Shown here: piece by piece, positions 9,370-17,731 of the stretch | How positions within the stretch are numbered: position 1 is the stretch's first letter | Layout: every line of letters starts with the position of its first letter | NCBI GenBank assembly: GCA_003543135.1 | Contig: DPJG01000020.1 | Coordinates: forward strand, 1 to 42,000 | Origin: Rheinheimera sp. | GTDB taxonomy: Bacteria > Pseudomonadota > Gammaproteobacteria > Enterobacterales > Alteromonadaceae | Length of the DNA stretch: 42,000 bases | Reading direction: 5' to 3' | The notes under the pieces: generated by a model | Seen by the model: the letters and a program-made list of their open reading frames with translations, nothing else | What the model was told of the DNA's origin: nothing | Database searches by the model: none | Program-made: the position numbers and the translations under genes

Positions 9370-10193
9370 TCCTTAACCTCTTTTTTCATATGTAAACTCA
9401 TCTGAGGGAAGGGGATTTCAATCCCCTGTTGGTCAAAATCCAGTTTTACTTTTTCCAGAATATCCCAGTACACCGGCCAGTAATCCGCGGCCTGCACCCA
9501 GGGGCGCACCACCAGCTGTACTGCCGAGTCAGCCAGGGCACTGACAGCAACGACAGCGGCCGGATCTTTGAGTACCCTGGGGTCATTGCTTAAAATATCG
9601 TGCAGAATTTGTTTGGCCAGACGCAGGTCTGAGTCGTAGCTGATGCCAATCACTAAATCAATACGACGGCGTGGTTCTGCTGAATAATTGATAATGGGCC
9701 CGCCGGTGATTTGGGAGTTGGGCACAATAATTTTTTTGTTGTCGCCGGTTTTAAAAATGGTCTGGAAAATATCAATGCGCTCTACCACGCCGCTGATGCC
9801 CGCCACGTCCACCATATCACCGGCTTTAAAAGGCCGGAAAATAATGATCAGTACACCCGAGGCAAAGTTAGACAAAGAGCCCTGCAGCGCCAGTGCAATC
9901 GCTAAACCAGCGGCACCTAAAATGGCAATAAAAGAGGTGGTCTGAATACCCAGATGCGACAAAGCGATTAACGCCACGGCAATCAGAGCGCCGGCATAGA
10001 CAATACTGGATAAAAAAGACACCACAGCACGGTCGACTTTACGTAATAACAAAGCTTTACTCACCAACCGGGCGGCACCCAGCGCCAGCCAGCGGCCTAT
10101 ATAAAAAATAACGAGAGCAATCAATAAATTAACGGCTGAATTTAGCAAAAAGTCCTGGTTTTTGCTGAGGTAACTTATCATCTGGTCAAACAA
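9366..10193 (-). CDS. mscS: Small-conductance mechanosensitive channel, MscS family
   Basis: Inner-membrane channel that opens under membrane tension to release solutes during hypo-osmotic shock. Three hydrophobic helices precede the pore helix and the canonical stretch AAGLAIALALQGSLSN, then the beta domain (FRPFKAGDMVDV) and the alpha/beta vestibule. The size, 275 residues, is close to E. coli MscS. The open frame extends to a TTG at 10232, but AAGGAG lies seven bases before the TTG at 10193, which gives the start (M)FDQMISYL. I prefer that site. First gene of a two-gene operon with the DUF481 protein. Confidence 0.92.
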   Translation of the reverse strand: MFDQMISYLSKNQDFLLNSAVNLLIALVIFYIGRWLALGAARLVSKALLLRKVDRAVVSFLSSIVYAGALIAVALIALSHLGIQTTSFIAILGAAGLAIALALQGSLSNFASGVLIIIFRPFKAGDMVDVAGISGVVERIDIFQTIFKTGDNKKIIVPNSQITGGPIINYSAEPRRRIDLVIGISYDSDLRLAKQILHDILSNDPRVLKDPAAVVAVSALADSAVQLVVRPWVQAADYWPVYWDILEKVKLDFDQQGIEIPFPQMSLHMKKEVKE

Positions 10194-10353
10194 CGGAACA
10201 CTCCTTCTGAAGAACACAACAAAACAACACAACGGCAGCTATGCCATTGATCTAAACTCAAATATCATAACCCGTTCTGGATTTTTTGCCCGAAAGGCAG
10301 TCTAGCTTTGCCTTATGAACCTCAGGTGAAGCCCTCTGAATGGAGTAATTTTT

Positions 10354-10905
10354 GTGGATCTGGCCAGATTACAACAACAGCTGAAAAGCGGCCGTCAGGC
10401 ACCGCTGGAACAATGGCATCCACCCTTTTGTGGGGATATGCCAATCCAGATCAACCGCGACGGACAGTGGCATTATCAGCAAAGTCCGATTGGCCGGATG
10501 GAGCTGGTGAAGTTATTTGCCTCTGTACTGCAACGGAAAAACGGCGATTATATGCTGACAACACCAGTGGAAGAAGTACGGATTCAGGTGGCGGATGCGC
10601 CTTTTGTGATTATTGATTGGTGCTGGCAACAGCTGGAACATCAACAGCTGCTGCAACTGACCGACAATCTGGATTATCAGTATCTGGTCAGTGCTGAATT
10701 TCCGGTGTTGCTGCAGCCCGAGCCGGGTTCAGGGTTGTTCTTGCCTTATTTGCAGCTTGGCCGGGGCCTGAGCGCCAAATTCAGCCGGGCTGTGTTTTAC
10801 CAGCTGGCGGAACAGGCAGAGCTGGCTGACCTCAATGGCCAGATGCAGCTCGTGCTGACCAGTGGCAGTTACCGCTTTAGCCTGGGACTGGCGGAAGACG
10901 GCTGA
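10354..10905 (+). CDS. DUF1285 domain-containing protein
   Basis: Soluble protein of 183 residues with no signal peptide. Its beginning, PLEQWHPPFCGDMPIQINRD, and the following GQWHYQQSPIGRMELVKLF are typical of the DUF1285 family, which has no firm function. The GTG start is preceded by TGGAG at an eight-base spacing. It is convergent with hemN, with 21 bases between stop codons. A longer overlapping frame at 10308-10616 is a shadow. Confidence 0.8.
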   Translation: MDLARLQQQLKSGRQAPLEQWHPPFCGDMPIQINRDGQWHYQQSPIGRMELVKLFASVLQRKNGDYMLTTPVEEVRIQVADAPFVIIDWCWQQLEHQQLLQLTDNLDYQYLVSAEFPVLLQPEPGSGLFLPYLQLGRGLSAKFSRAVFYQLAEQAELADLNGQMQLVLTSGSYRFSLGLAEDG

Positions 10906-10915
10906 TTACCACTGG

Positions 10916-10931
10916 TTTAACCATGGTTAAA
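10916..10931. repeat. 16-bp perfect palindrome between DUF1285 gene and hemN
   Basis: TTTAACCATGGTTAAA is self-complementary and includes the hemN stop codon. It sits exactly where the two convergent transcripts end, so it may help RNA ending or be coincidental. Confidence 0.4.
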
Positions 10932-12285
10932 TGACCTTGGAATAACGTTCGGCACCACTGAGCAGATAAGCGTCAAAACAAGCAGCGATGACCCGCACCC
11001 AGGGCCGGCCCAGCTCTGTGACCGTCAGTACATCCCCATGCCAGCGGATCAACTGGTCTTTTTCACATTCAGCCAGTTGTTGCAGACTGCTGGCAAAATA
11101 CGGCTGAAAATCCAGCTGCCAGCTGTTGGCAAAAGCTGCGGTATCGAGGCGGAAATTACACATCAGACTGGCAATCAAATCGGCGCGGATCAGGTCGTCC
11201 CGGCTCAGGCTCATGCCTTTGTCGATGCTGTTGCCTTTGTCATCGAGATCGCGGTAATACTGATTTAAATCTTTTTGGTGTTGCCAGATTTCAGTGCCTA
11301 CCTGGCTGATTGCCGACACGCCAAGCCCCAGCAAGGCATCGGCATTGTCTGTGGTGTAACCCTGGAAATTGCGTTGTAACACGCCTTGTTGCTGCGCTAT
11401 CGCCAGGCTGTCGTCTGCTTTGGCAAAGTGGTCCATGCCAATTGCCAGATAACCGGCCTGTTGTAATGTGTCCACCGATAACGCCAATAACGCCAGTTTT
11501 TCGCGGCCATCCGGCAAAGCTTCAGTCGGAATTTTACGCTGGGCGGCAAATCGCTCTGGTAAGTGGGCATAACTGAACAGTGAAATGCGGTCCGGATTCA
11601 GCCTAATCACTTGTTCAAGCGTGTCGGCAAAACTGTCGGTATGCTGATAAGGCAGGCCGTAGACTAAATCCAGGTTGATCGACTGATAACCAAGAATTTT
11701 GGCGCCAAGCACCAGTTCCTGCACCAGCTCGAAACTTTGCTCGCGGTTAATACTTTGCTGCACTTTGGCGTCAAAGTCCTGCACACCAAAACTCACCCGG
11801 CTAAATCCCAGTTCGCGCAACAGGGCCAGCTTTTTTAAATCGCAGCTGCGTGGGTCAATTTCAATACTGAGCACAGCGTCTGAGCTAAAGTGAAAATGCT
11901 GACGGAGGTTCTGCATCATTAAACGCAGCTGGGCTTCATCCAGAAATGTCGGCGTGCCGCCGCCCAGATGCAGCTGAGTTACCTGTTGATGTTGAGTGGC
12001 CTGCTGATAAAACGCCATTTCCTGTTGTAAGTACTGCAGATAACGGTCGGCTTTACTCTGGTCGCGGCTAATCACTTTGTTACAGCCACAGTAATAACAA
12101 AGCTGCCGGCAAAAAGGTAAATGCAGATATAAACTCAGCGCCGGACCACTCTGACGCAGTGCTTGTAAGGCTTTCTGGCTGCTATAGCCACTGCGCAACA
12201 ACAAGGCTGTTGGGTAAGAGGTATAACGTGGCCCTTTCACGTTGTATTTTTGTACCAGAGCTTCGTCCCAAATCATCGTGTTCAT
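10927..12285 (-). CDS. hemN: Oxygen-independent coproporphyrinogen III oxidase
   Basis: Radical-SAM enzyme that decarboxylates coproporphyrinogen III to protoporphyrinogen IX without oxygen in heme synthesis. The N-terminal GPRYTSYPTA and the cluster-binding CRQLCYYCGC (Cys59, Cys63, Cys66, plus Cys68) are as in E. coli HemN, and the 452-residue length is nearly the same. GGGTP and further HemN-typical segments follow. Divergent from the amidohydrolase at 12421. The start has only a weak Shine-Dalgarno, and a second in-frame ATG lies three codons in. An FNR-like site is present upstream. Confidence 0.95.
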   Translation of the reverse strand: MNTMIWDEALVQKYNVKGPRYTSYPTALLLRSGYSSQKALQALRQSGPALSLYLHLPFCRQLCYYCGCNKVISRDQSKADRYLQYLQQEMAFYQQATQHQQVTQLHLGGGTPTFLDEAQLRLMMQNLRQHFHFSSDAVLSIEIDPRSCDLKKLALLRELGFSRVSFGVQDFDAKVQQSINREQSFELVQELVLGAKILGYQSINLDLVYGLPYQHTDSFADTLEQVIRLNPDRISLFSYAHLPERFAAQRKIPTEALPDGREKLALLALSVDTLQQAGYLAIGMDHFAKADDSLAIAQQQGVLQRNFQGYTTDNADALLGLGVSAISQVGTEIWQHQKDLNQYYRDLDDKGNSIDKGMSLSRDDLIRADLIASLMCNFRLDTAAFANSWQLDFQPYFASSLQQLAECEKDQLIRWHGDVLTVTELGRPWVRVIAACFDAYLLSGAERYSKVI

Positions 12286-12341
12286 ATCGCATTCGCTTCT
12301 GTGGTGCTGGCGACATCATAGCTGCTGTGATGTAGTAGGCT

Positions 12342-12355
12342 TTGATCCAACACAA
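12342..12355 (-). promoter_or_regulatory. Possible FNR-type site upstream of hemN
   Basis: TTGATCCAACACAA matches TTGAT-N4-ATCAA at eight of ten conserved positions, about 57 bases before the hemN ATG. hemN is commonly activated under low oxygen by FNR-type regulators, so the position makes sense; the match alone is modest. Confidence 0.35.
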
Positions 12356-12420
12356 CAACAGCACAGATTGCTGAAAACAATAAGCCAGTGCAGCACGCTG
12401 GCATTAATCCGGGAACATCG

Positions 12421-13701
12421 ATGAAAACAACATACAGTTTAATATGCAGTGCGCTGCTGATGCCGGCTCTGGCGCAGGCTGCCACCCTTATTCATGCCGG
12501 CACTGTCATTACCGCTGAAGGCTCACAGGTGTTAAAAAACCAGACGCTGGTGGTTGAAGGCGACAAAATCAGTGGCATTGAAGCCGGATTTCGCAGCCCG
12601 GCCAGCGGTGATGTGCTGATTGATCTGAAAAATCACACTGTGATGCCGGGTCTGATGGATATGCACACACACTTTTCTTACCAAAGCAGCCCGACAGCCT
12701 ACAGCGAAGGCTTTACCATGAATGAGGCTGATGTGGCGCTGCGTGGTGCCACTTATGCCGAAAAAACCCTGATGTCAGGCTTTACTACGGTGCGGGAACT
12801 TGGCGACAGTCACCATATCAGCACTGCGCTGCGTAAAGCGATTGACGCCGGTTATGTCAAAGGGCCGCGTATTTTTACCGCTGGTAAATCTATTGCAACC
12901 ACAGGCGGCCATGCCGATCCAACCAATGGTGTGGCTTATCAGCGTATGGGCGACCCGACACCGGCCGATGGTGTGATTAACGGTGTGGATGATGCCCGTA
13001 AAGCAGTGCGGCAGCGTTATAAAGAAGGCGCCGATTTAATTAAAATCACCGCTACAGGTGGCGTGCTCAGCGTGGCCAAAAGTGGCATGAATGCCCAGTT
13101 TAAAGACGATGAGCTCAAAGCTATTGTCGATACCGCCAAAGATTATGGTTTTACCGTGGCCGTGCATGCGCATGGTAAAGAGGGCATGGAACGGGCCATT
13201 AAAGCCGGTGTTCATTCAATTGAACACGGCACCTTTATGGACGACAACACCATGAAGCTGATGAAACAATACGGCACCTATTTTGTGCCAACCATCAGCG
13301 CAGGCAAATATGTGGCCGAAAAAGCCAAGGTGCCGGGATTTTTCCCTGAGATGGTGCGGTTAAAAGCTGCGGCTATCGGACCTTTAATTCAGCAAACTTT
13401 TGCCAGGGCTTATAAAGCCGGGGTGAAAATTGCGTTTGGCACTGATGCCGGTGTCGGCATGCATGGTGATAACTGGCAGGAATTTGTATTTATGACAGAA
13501 GCCGGTATGCCGGCGCTGGCTGCCATCCAAAGTGCCACTATTGAAGGTGCCCGTTTATTGGGGGTTGAGCAAAATATGGGCAGCCTGAAGGTAGGAAAAA
13601 TCGCCGATATTATTGCAGTGCCTGGCGACCCACTTGCCGATATTCAGTTGATGGGCAAAGTGAATTTTGTGATGAAAGCAGGTGTGGTTTACAAAAACTA
13701 A
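12421..13701 (+). CDS. Secreted metal-dependent amidohydrolase (dipeptidase/imidazolonepropionase-like)
   Basis: Amidohydrolase-superfamily enzyme of 426 residues with a signal peptide ([20 protein letters not shown]), so probably periplasmic. Metal ligands and catalytic residues are visible: HTH at 82-84, Lys208 in KITATGG (probably carboxylated), HAH at 249-251, His269 in SIEHG, and Asp342 in FGTDAG. This set fits the subgroup containing Xaa-Pro and other dipeptidases, although the true substrate cannot be told from sequence. I chose the ATG at 12421 over 12388 because it begins the signal peptide and follows GGGA. It is followed by a hairpin and has a paralog at 26746. Confidence 0.88.
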   Translation: MKTTYSLICSALLMPALAQAATLIHAGTVITAEGSQVLKNQTLVVEGDKISGIEAGFRSPASGDVLIDLKNHTVMPGLMDMHTHFSYQSSPTAYSEGFTMNEADVALRGATYAEKTLMSGFTTVRELGDSHHISTALRKAIDAGYVKGPRIFTAGKSIATTGGHADPTNGVAYQRMGDPTPADGVINGVDDARKAVRQRYKEGADLIKITATGGVLSVAKSGMNAQFKDDELKAIVDTAKDYGFTVAVHAHGKEGMERAIKAGVHSIEHGTFMDDNTMKLMKQYGTYFVPTISAGKYVAEKAKVPGFFPEMVRLKAAAIGPLIQQTFARAYKAGVKIAFGTDAGVGMHGDNWQEFVFMTEAGMPALAAIQSATIEGARLLGVEQNMGSLKVGKIADIIAVPGDPLADIQLMGKVNFVMKAGVVYKN

Positions 13702-13709
13702 CTCGCTCA

Positions 13710-13740
13710 AAATTGCAGTGTGCTTTACACACTGCAATTT
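13710..13740 (+). terminator. Stem-loop terminator after the amidohydrolase
   Basis: Perfect 13-bp stem AAATTGCAGTGTG/CACACTGCAATTT with a five-base loop, nine bases after the stop. The A-rich left and T-rich right arms could also serve the convergent DUF2489 transcript. Confidence 0.65.
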
Positions 13741-13792
13741 CCTGCCATGAACAGCCTTGGCCTGAGGTGATAATTGCAAAGCGGCGTTGTTG

Positions 13793-14257
13793 TTAATGCC
13801 GCTGCTGCAATAAGGCCAATAAACCCTCAATATCTTTTTCAATGGCGGATTTGAGTTCAATTTCTTTTTGCTGACGCAGATGATCCTGCCGGCGTAATTC
13901 CTTTTTCTCCAGTGCCTTGCGGGCATCATGGGTTGGCATGTCTTTGATCAAATCATACATCTCAAACAGCGCCGGCCAGTGACAAGCCTGCGCCAGTTCT
14001 GGCTGCATATTTTCCAGCAATACCCAGATGCGCAGTGCCGCTTCTGACGGTTCACATTGTTGTTCCAGCGTGGCTTTGCCAATCAAAGTGATACTGTCGA
14101 GCAAATATTGCTGCCTTTCCGCCAGTTTTTGCTGATGCGCCTGCAACGCCTGCTGTTGTTTTTGCTGTTGTGCTTTTAACTGAAACAGCAACTTGCCAAG
14201 ATAAAAAGCCAGACCCGCGATAATCAACAAACCGACAACAAACAACGTCATCCACAT
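13793..14257 (-). CDS. DUF2489 domain-containing membrane-anchored protein
   Basis: Protein of about 154 residues with one N-terminal transmembrane helix (LFVVGLLIIAGLAFYLG). A glutamine-rich coiled coil and a helical domain with CEPSEAALRIWVLLENM follow, matching DUF2489. Function is unknown. It sits directly after yihI, the usual arrangement in related gammaproteobacteria. The start is ambiguous: GTG at 14266 or ATG at 14257, and I chose the ATG because AGGTGA lies a few bases before it. Confidence 0.8.
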   Translation of the reverse strand: MWMTLFVVGLLIIAGLAFYLGKLLFQLKAQQQKQQQALQAHQQKLAERQQYLLDSITLIGKATLEQQCEPSEAALRIWVLLENMQPELAQACHWPALFEMYDLIKDMPTHDARKALEKKELRRQDHLRQQKEIELKSAIEKDIEGLLALLQQRH

Positions 14258-14272
14258 CACATTCACCTGTTG

Positions 14273-14824
14273 TTACTCTCCGAGTAAGTCTTTACGCCAA
14301 TCAGTCTGTTCCAGTTTGGCCAGTGGATCTAAATCTTCGTCGTCTTCATCTTCGTCCAGATCTAAACCTAACAACGTCAGCAGCTCAGCATGGCGGGCGG
14401 TTTTGGCGTTAAAGTATTTGGCGTCTTTGCCGGTCAGAATCTCACCCTGCTCGGTGCGCTCTAATAATTCCGCCAAGCGTTCATCCTGCTCAATTTGCGC
14501 CAGCTCAACTTCAGGGGCAATTTCCACTGGTTTAGCTTTTGCCAGTACAGCTTTGGGTTGGGTGGCAGGTGCCAGTAATTTTTGCTCGGCAACAGTCACA
14601 ACCAATGGAATAGGCTTTTTACTGCCGATGCGTGGATCTTTGTTTTTGCTGCCGCTGCTTTCGGTTTTATCAGCCTGCACTAAAGCGTTACGGCTGCCGG
14701 ATTTTAAGCCTGCACCTTTTTTCTTGGTTTCTACCGGACGGTCACGTTCCTGGCGGGCTTCTGCAGCCGGTTTATGCCTGATACCTATCTGGCCTGAGGT
14801 CCGTGATTTTTTTTTGCGAGTCAT
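14273..14824 (-). CDS. yihI: Der GTPase-activating protein YihI
   Basis: Protein of 183 residues, a regulator of the ribosome-assembly GTPase Der (EngA). The very basic N-terminus (MTRKKKSRTSGQIGIRHKP) and a C-terminal acidic segment (DLDEDEDDEDLDPLAKLEQ) are the family's hallmark. AGGT precedes the ATG by seven bases. It is followed at seven to sixteen bases by the DUF2489 gene, so they are probably cotranscribed. The neighbourhood with a CsrC-type RNA, engB, spf and polA is like that of E. coli yihI. Confidence 0.92.
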   Translation of the reverse strand: MTRKKKSRTSGQIGIRHKPAAEARQERDRPVETKKKGAGLKSGSRNALVQADKTESSGSKNKDPRIGSKKPIPLVVTVAEQKLLAPATQPKAVLAKAKPVEIAPEVELAQIEQDERLAELLERTEQGEILTGKDAKYFNAKTARHAELLTLLGLDLDEDEDDEDLDPLAKLEQTDWRKDLLGE

Positions 14825-15001
14825 AATGTCTACCTGTAGAAAAGGGCGCGTATTTTAACCAGTTTTGCCGGTGCTGCCTATGTATTTTAGCGCTGAAGTC
14901 AGATCTGGCATGATTTGCCGGGTTTGAGGTTATGTTTTGGGCTGTAGTTGTGGGTGATCAGACATCTATGCTGACTGGTATGATACAAACAAAAAATGGC
15001 C

Positions 15002-15040
15002 AAAAAAAACAAAACGGCAGTAAGGGTTGCCTACTGCCGT
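15002..15040 (-). terminator. Intrinsic terminator of the CsrC-type RNA
   Basis: Stem ACGGCAGTA/TACTGCCGT (15014-15022 and 15032-15040) with a nine-base loop, followed on the minus strand by TTTGTTTTTTTT. It is over 170 bases upstream of yihI and no protein gene ends there, so it marks an independent RNA gene. Confidence 0.9.
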
Positions 15041-15296
15041 CAAAGTGTTGCACTCAAAGGTGCTGAATTTTTGCATATCGTCCTGACTTACGTGAGACAC
15101 CCTGTCTGGACAGTTTCCCTATATTGTTAGGTCATTTCCCTATTTAAATAATTATTCGCGATCGTCCTAATACTTTTTAGCTCTTCCATGGATCGCGTTA
15201 AAAACGCTGCATCAGTCATGATGCTTTTTTAATTAGCTAGCACTATTGCTGTCCGTGCATATTGTCCGTTTTGTTGAGTTGTTACAATCTGTAACG
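15002..15296 (-). ncRNA. csrC: CsrB/CsrC (Rsm)-type CsrA-sequestering small RNA
   Basis: Predicted RNA of about 295 nt. Read on the minus strand it has seven GGA motifs, including AGGGA twice and AGGACGA twice, several in or beside short hairpins. This is the signature of RNAs that titrate the translational regulator CsrA. It begins with a GTTACA-GAT-TGTAAC hairpin and ends in a strong intrinsic terminator. A promoter (TTGCCA-N16-TAAATT) precedes it and a GacA/UvrY box lies about 175 bp upstream. E. coli csrC occupies the equivalent place between yihA (engB) and yihI. The symbol rests on synteny and motifs, not on an alignment, and the exact ends are estimated. Confidence 0.8.
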
Positions 15297-15302
15297 GGGT
15301 TT

Positions 15303-15330
15303 AATTTACTCCGATCCGGCGGAATGGCAA
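15303..15330 (-). promoter_or_regulatory. Predicted promoter of the CsrC-type RNA
   Basis: -35 TTGCCA (15330-15325), 16-base spacer, -10 TAAATT (15308-15303), placing the start near 15296. Confidence 0.5.
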
Positions 15331-15462
15331 TACTGTGATCAAAAAAAAATCACAAAAAAACTGAACTATTTTCAACAGTCAAATTAAATCAGTTAGTTAG
15401 CACAATTAATGAGATGAGTTTGCGAAATTTGGAAGTGTTTTTGGGTTTTTATCTTACGTTTC

Positions 15463-15480
15463 GTGTGAGATATATCTCAC
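15463..15480. promoter_or_regulatory. GacA/UvrY response-regulator box
   Basis: TGTGAGATATATCTCACA is a perfect 18-bp palindrome. It differs at few positions from the known UvrY/SirA site upstream of E. coli csrB (TGTGAGAGATCTCTTACA) and fits the Pseudomonas GacA box (TGTAAG-N6-CTTACA). Its distance of about 175 bp from the predicted RNA start is the usual one. The half sites are eight bases apart, which argues against a CRP site (six). Confidence 0.8.
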
Positions 15481-15523
15481 AACCAACAAAGAATATTCAG
15501 TAGTAATATCAGCTTCGACACAT

Positions 15524-15550
15524 AAAAAAGCCGGTGACAGGCACCGGCTT
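15524..15550 (-). terminator. Intrinsic terminator of cytochrome c4
   Basis: Stem AAGCCGGTG/CACCGGCTT with a five-base loop, followed by six T on the minus strand, about 20 bases after the stop codon. Confidence 0.88.
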
Positions 15551-15569
15551 TAGCAGAAATAGCTGCGGA

Positions 15570-16211
15570 TTAATGTAAACCACCGAGGTATTTAGAGATG
15601 GTTTCAATATCTTCGTCGGTCAGTTTTTTCGCTACATCGCGCATCATGCCATTCATGTCATTGGCACGGGTGCCAGCACGGAATGCTTCCAGCTGAGTTT
15701 TAATATAAGCAGCATGCTGGAAGGAAATTTTCGGGAAGTTTGCCAGGCTATGACCCACGCCACGAGGACCATGACAAGCGATACAAGCTGCGATACCACG
15801 GTTCATATCACCAGCACGGAATAATTTCTGACCTGCTTCAACCACGTCTTCCGGTGTTGTGCCTGATTTCATCGTCTGACTGGAATAAAAAGCAGCCAGA
15901 TCCAGCATGTCCTGTTCTGACAGAGCGGCAACCATACCGGCCATTACGGCGTTATTACGGCCTTCTTTACCACCGCTGCTCATGCCCAGTTTAAATTCTT
16001 TTAATTGTTTAAAGATATAACCAGCATGTTGACCGGCAATTTTTGGATACATATCAGTAGGGCTGTTACCGTCTGGACCATGACAGGCGGCACAAGTGGC
16101 AGATTTAGCTTTACCTGCTTCTGCATTACCAACCGGAGCTGTTGTTTCTGCAGCAACAGCCTGACCGGCCAACCCTAAAAAAAGCATGACTGGAAGTGCG
16201 AATTTTTTCAT
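15570..16211 (-). CDS. Diheme cytochrome c4
   Basis: Periplasmic electron carrier of 213 residues with a signal peptide (cleavage near AVA/AE, residues 20-21). Two heme c sites are present: CAACH (Cys40-His44) and CIACH (Cys143-His147). The two halves are homologous (each with HGPxG and QHAxYI), as expected for class I diheme c4, which passes electrons from the bc1 complex to terminal oxidases. Single gene with its own terminator, divergent from engB across 181 bases. Confidence 0.95.
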   Translation of the reverse strand: MKKFALPVMLFLGLAGQAVAAETTAPVGNAEAGKAKSATCAACHGPDGNSPTDMYPKIAGQHAGYIFKQLKEFKLGMSSGGKEGRNNAVMAGMVAALSEQDMLDLAAFYSSQTMKSGTTPEDVVEAGQKLFRAGDMNRGIAACIACHGPRGVGHSLANFPKISFQHAAYIKTQLEAFRAGTRANDMNGMMRDVAKKLTDEDIETISKYLGGLH

Positions 16212-16392
16212 GTTTATCCGTCTCTGTTCAGCGTGAACCTGCTCAAAAAGCAGGAAGAAAAAATAATAACCCTAATAATTATGTCTATTTTACACGAATC
16301 TAAGCCAGATAAAATCCCATTCATGCGGCTAATGCTTCTTCAGATCAATCAGATCCGCTACACTATAGCCAAATTTGATGTCGGAGTAAGTT

Positions 16393-17025
16393 GTGTACAA
16401 AGCAAAATTTAATTATCAGCAGACCAGTTTTTTAACCAGCGCCCCGGATATTACAGCTCTGCCGCCAGATACCGGCATTGAAGTTGCATTTGCTGGCCGG
16501 TCAAATGCAGGTAAATCCAGTGCTTTGAATACATTAACCCGGCAAAACAATTTAGCCCGTACCAGTAAAACGCCGGGTCGTACTCAGCTGATTAACACTT
16601 TCCGCCTGGCCGATAATAAACGTCTGATCGATTTGCCAGGTTATGGTTTTGCTAAAGTGCCGCTGACGGTGAAAGAAAAATGGCAAAAATCGCTGGGTGA
16701 ATATCTGATGAAACGTCAGAGTCTGAAAGGCCTGGTGGTATTAATGGATATTCGTCATCCGTTAAAAGATTTAGATCAGCAACTGATCCACTGGGCGGTA
16801 GAAAGTGATTTGTCGGTGTTATTACTTTTGACCAAAGCAGACAAACTAAGCCCTGGCCCGCGGAAAAAAACCTTACTGGAAGTTCGTGAAGCTTCATTGG
16901 CTTTTATGGGGGATATCACAGTGCATACGTTCAGCTCGCTTAGTAAACAAGGCTTAACTGAGTTAGAACAGGTGCTTGACGATTGGTATAGCCGCGACGA
17001 CGAGAGCCAGCTTTCGGCTGAATAA
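16393..17025 (+). CDS. engB: Ribosome-biogenesis GTPase EngB (YihA/YsxC)
   Basis: Small essential-type GTPase of 210 residues acting in 50S subunit assembly. It has G1 GRSNAGKS (35-42), the switch PGRTQ (61-65), G3 DLPGYG (80-85) and G4 TKAD (about 146). The GTG start follows CGGAG by about six bases. Monocistronic with its own terminator, convergent toward the RNA genes and polA. Divergent from cytochrome c4. Confidence 0.96.
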   Translation: MYKAKFNYQQTSFLTSAPDITALPPDTGIEVAFAGRSNAGKSSALNTLTRQNNLARTSKTPGRTQLINTFRLADNKRLIDLPGYGFAKVPLTVKEKWQKSLGEYLMKRQSLKGLVVLMDIRHPLKDLDQQLIHWAVESDLSVLLLLTKADKLSPGPRKKTLLEVREASLAFMGDITVHTFSSLSKQGLTELEQVLDDWYSRDDESQLSAE

Positions 17026-17040
17026 TTCTGTAGCGCAATT

Positions 17041-17070
17041 GGCGATCGTTATACAAGATCGCCTTATTTA
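17041..17070 (+). terminator. Intrinsic terminator of engB
   Basis: Stem GGCGATC/GATCGCC with a nine-base loop followed by TTATTTA, 15 bases past the stop codon. Confidence 0.7.
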
Positions 17071-17142
17071 GCAGCTATCCCATGACAGTCCGCAAAATCC
17101 GCTTTATTCACTGCACTGCTTAAAACCAGATTTTATCCCGTT

Positions 17143-17240
17143 AAAAAAAGAAAAACCGGCGTCTCAGAGAGAGGCCGGTATAGCAAACGGGGAGAAGCTA
17201 TCAATAATTTCAAATCAACAGGGTGTCTTCAGAGAAGACG
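17143..17240 (-). ncRNA. Candidate small RNA downstream of Spot 42
   Basis: Independent transcription unit predicted on the minus strand, about 95 nt. A perfect -10 TATAAT (17251-17246) lies just upstream; the -35 is weak. The RNA would begin at a hairpin GTCTTC-TCT-GAAGAC (17225-17239). It continues through a single-stranded stretch containing CTTCTCCCCG, which can pair with Shine-Dalgarno sequences. It ends in the hairpin ACCGGC...GCCGGT (17155-17179, inner TCTC-TCT-GAGA) followed by TTTTTCTTTTTTT. It has no start codon with a ribosome-binding site and no coding frame of note. I do not recognise the family. Confidence 0.6.
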
Positions 17241-17315
17241 CTGCCATTATACATAGCTTTTTGCTGATTTAAAGTATTTGCTCTAAAAAATCTAATTAAG
17301 TTTCAAATTTTGGAT

Positions 17316-17432
17316 AAAAAAAACGCCCCACTGCAAGCAGTGGGGCGGCTAAATAAGCCTACTTTCTATGCGGATTCAGGATTTAACTCCTAAAACTGCC
17401 GAAAGATAGAACATCTTACCTCTGTACCCTAC
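17316..17432 (-). ncRNA. spf: Spot 42 small regulatory RNA
   Basis: About 117 nt. The 5' end (GTAGGGTACAGAGGTAAGAT, then GTTCTATCTTTC) is essentially identical to E. coli Spot 42. The 3' end, AGCCGCCCCACTG-CTTG-CAGTGGGGCG followed by eight T, matches the Spot 42 terminator. The central part differs, as usual between genera. Spot 42 is an Hfq-dependent RNA that represses secondary carbon-utilisation genes when cAMP-CRP is low. The position beside polA and engB is the conserved one. Confidence 0.95.
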
Positions 17433-17440
17433 AGTTTTTG

Positions 17441-17468
17441 ATTTTACTGCGACGAGTTCAAAAAGCAA
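17441..17468 (-). promoter_or_regulatory. Spot 42 promoter
   Basis: -35 TTGCTT (17468-17463), 16-base spacer, -10 TAAAAT (17446-17441), eight bases before the conserved first G at 17432. No convincing CRP palindrome was seen next to it. Confidence 0.6.
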
Positions 17469-17608
17469 GCGCATTTTGTAATAAAACTACATAAATTTGA
17501 TTTTGTTTTTATTTTTACGCTGATTCGTAATTAAGTTACGAGCTTAAATGCCCTAAACTTCAGATGTTGTGGGGATCGTCAGATGCATGTTTGTTGTATG
17601 GCGGGTAG

Positions 17609-17640
17609 AAAAAAGCCCCGCTCATTCAATTGCGGGGCTT
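17609..17640 (-). terminator. Intrinsic terminator of polA
   Basis: Stem AAGCCCCGC/GCGGGGCTT with a ten-base loop, followed by a T-run on the minus strand, about 90 bases after the polA stop. It separates polA from spf. Confidence 0.88.
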
Positions 17641-17731
17641 AAAGGTGAATTACCAGGAATGGGTATGCTCACGGCTAAACAGACTAAACCTGGGAAAATA
17701 AGTTCAATCAATTTCTATACTTAATATGCTT

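Noticed and set aside
10308-10616. 102-codon ORF overlapping the DUF1285 gene
   Set aside because: It is out of frame with clear homology of the GTG-started frame at 10354 and has no ribosome-binding site.
15463-15480. CRP-binding site reading of TGTGAGATATATCTCACA
   Set aside because: The half sites are eight bases apart, not six, and the position relative to a Csr-type RNA fits a GacA/UvrY box better.
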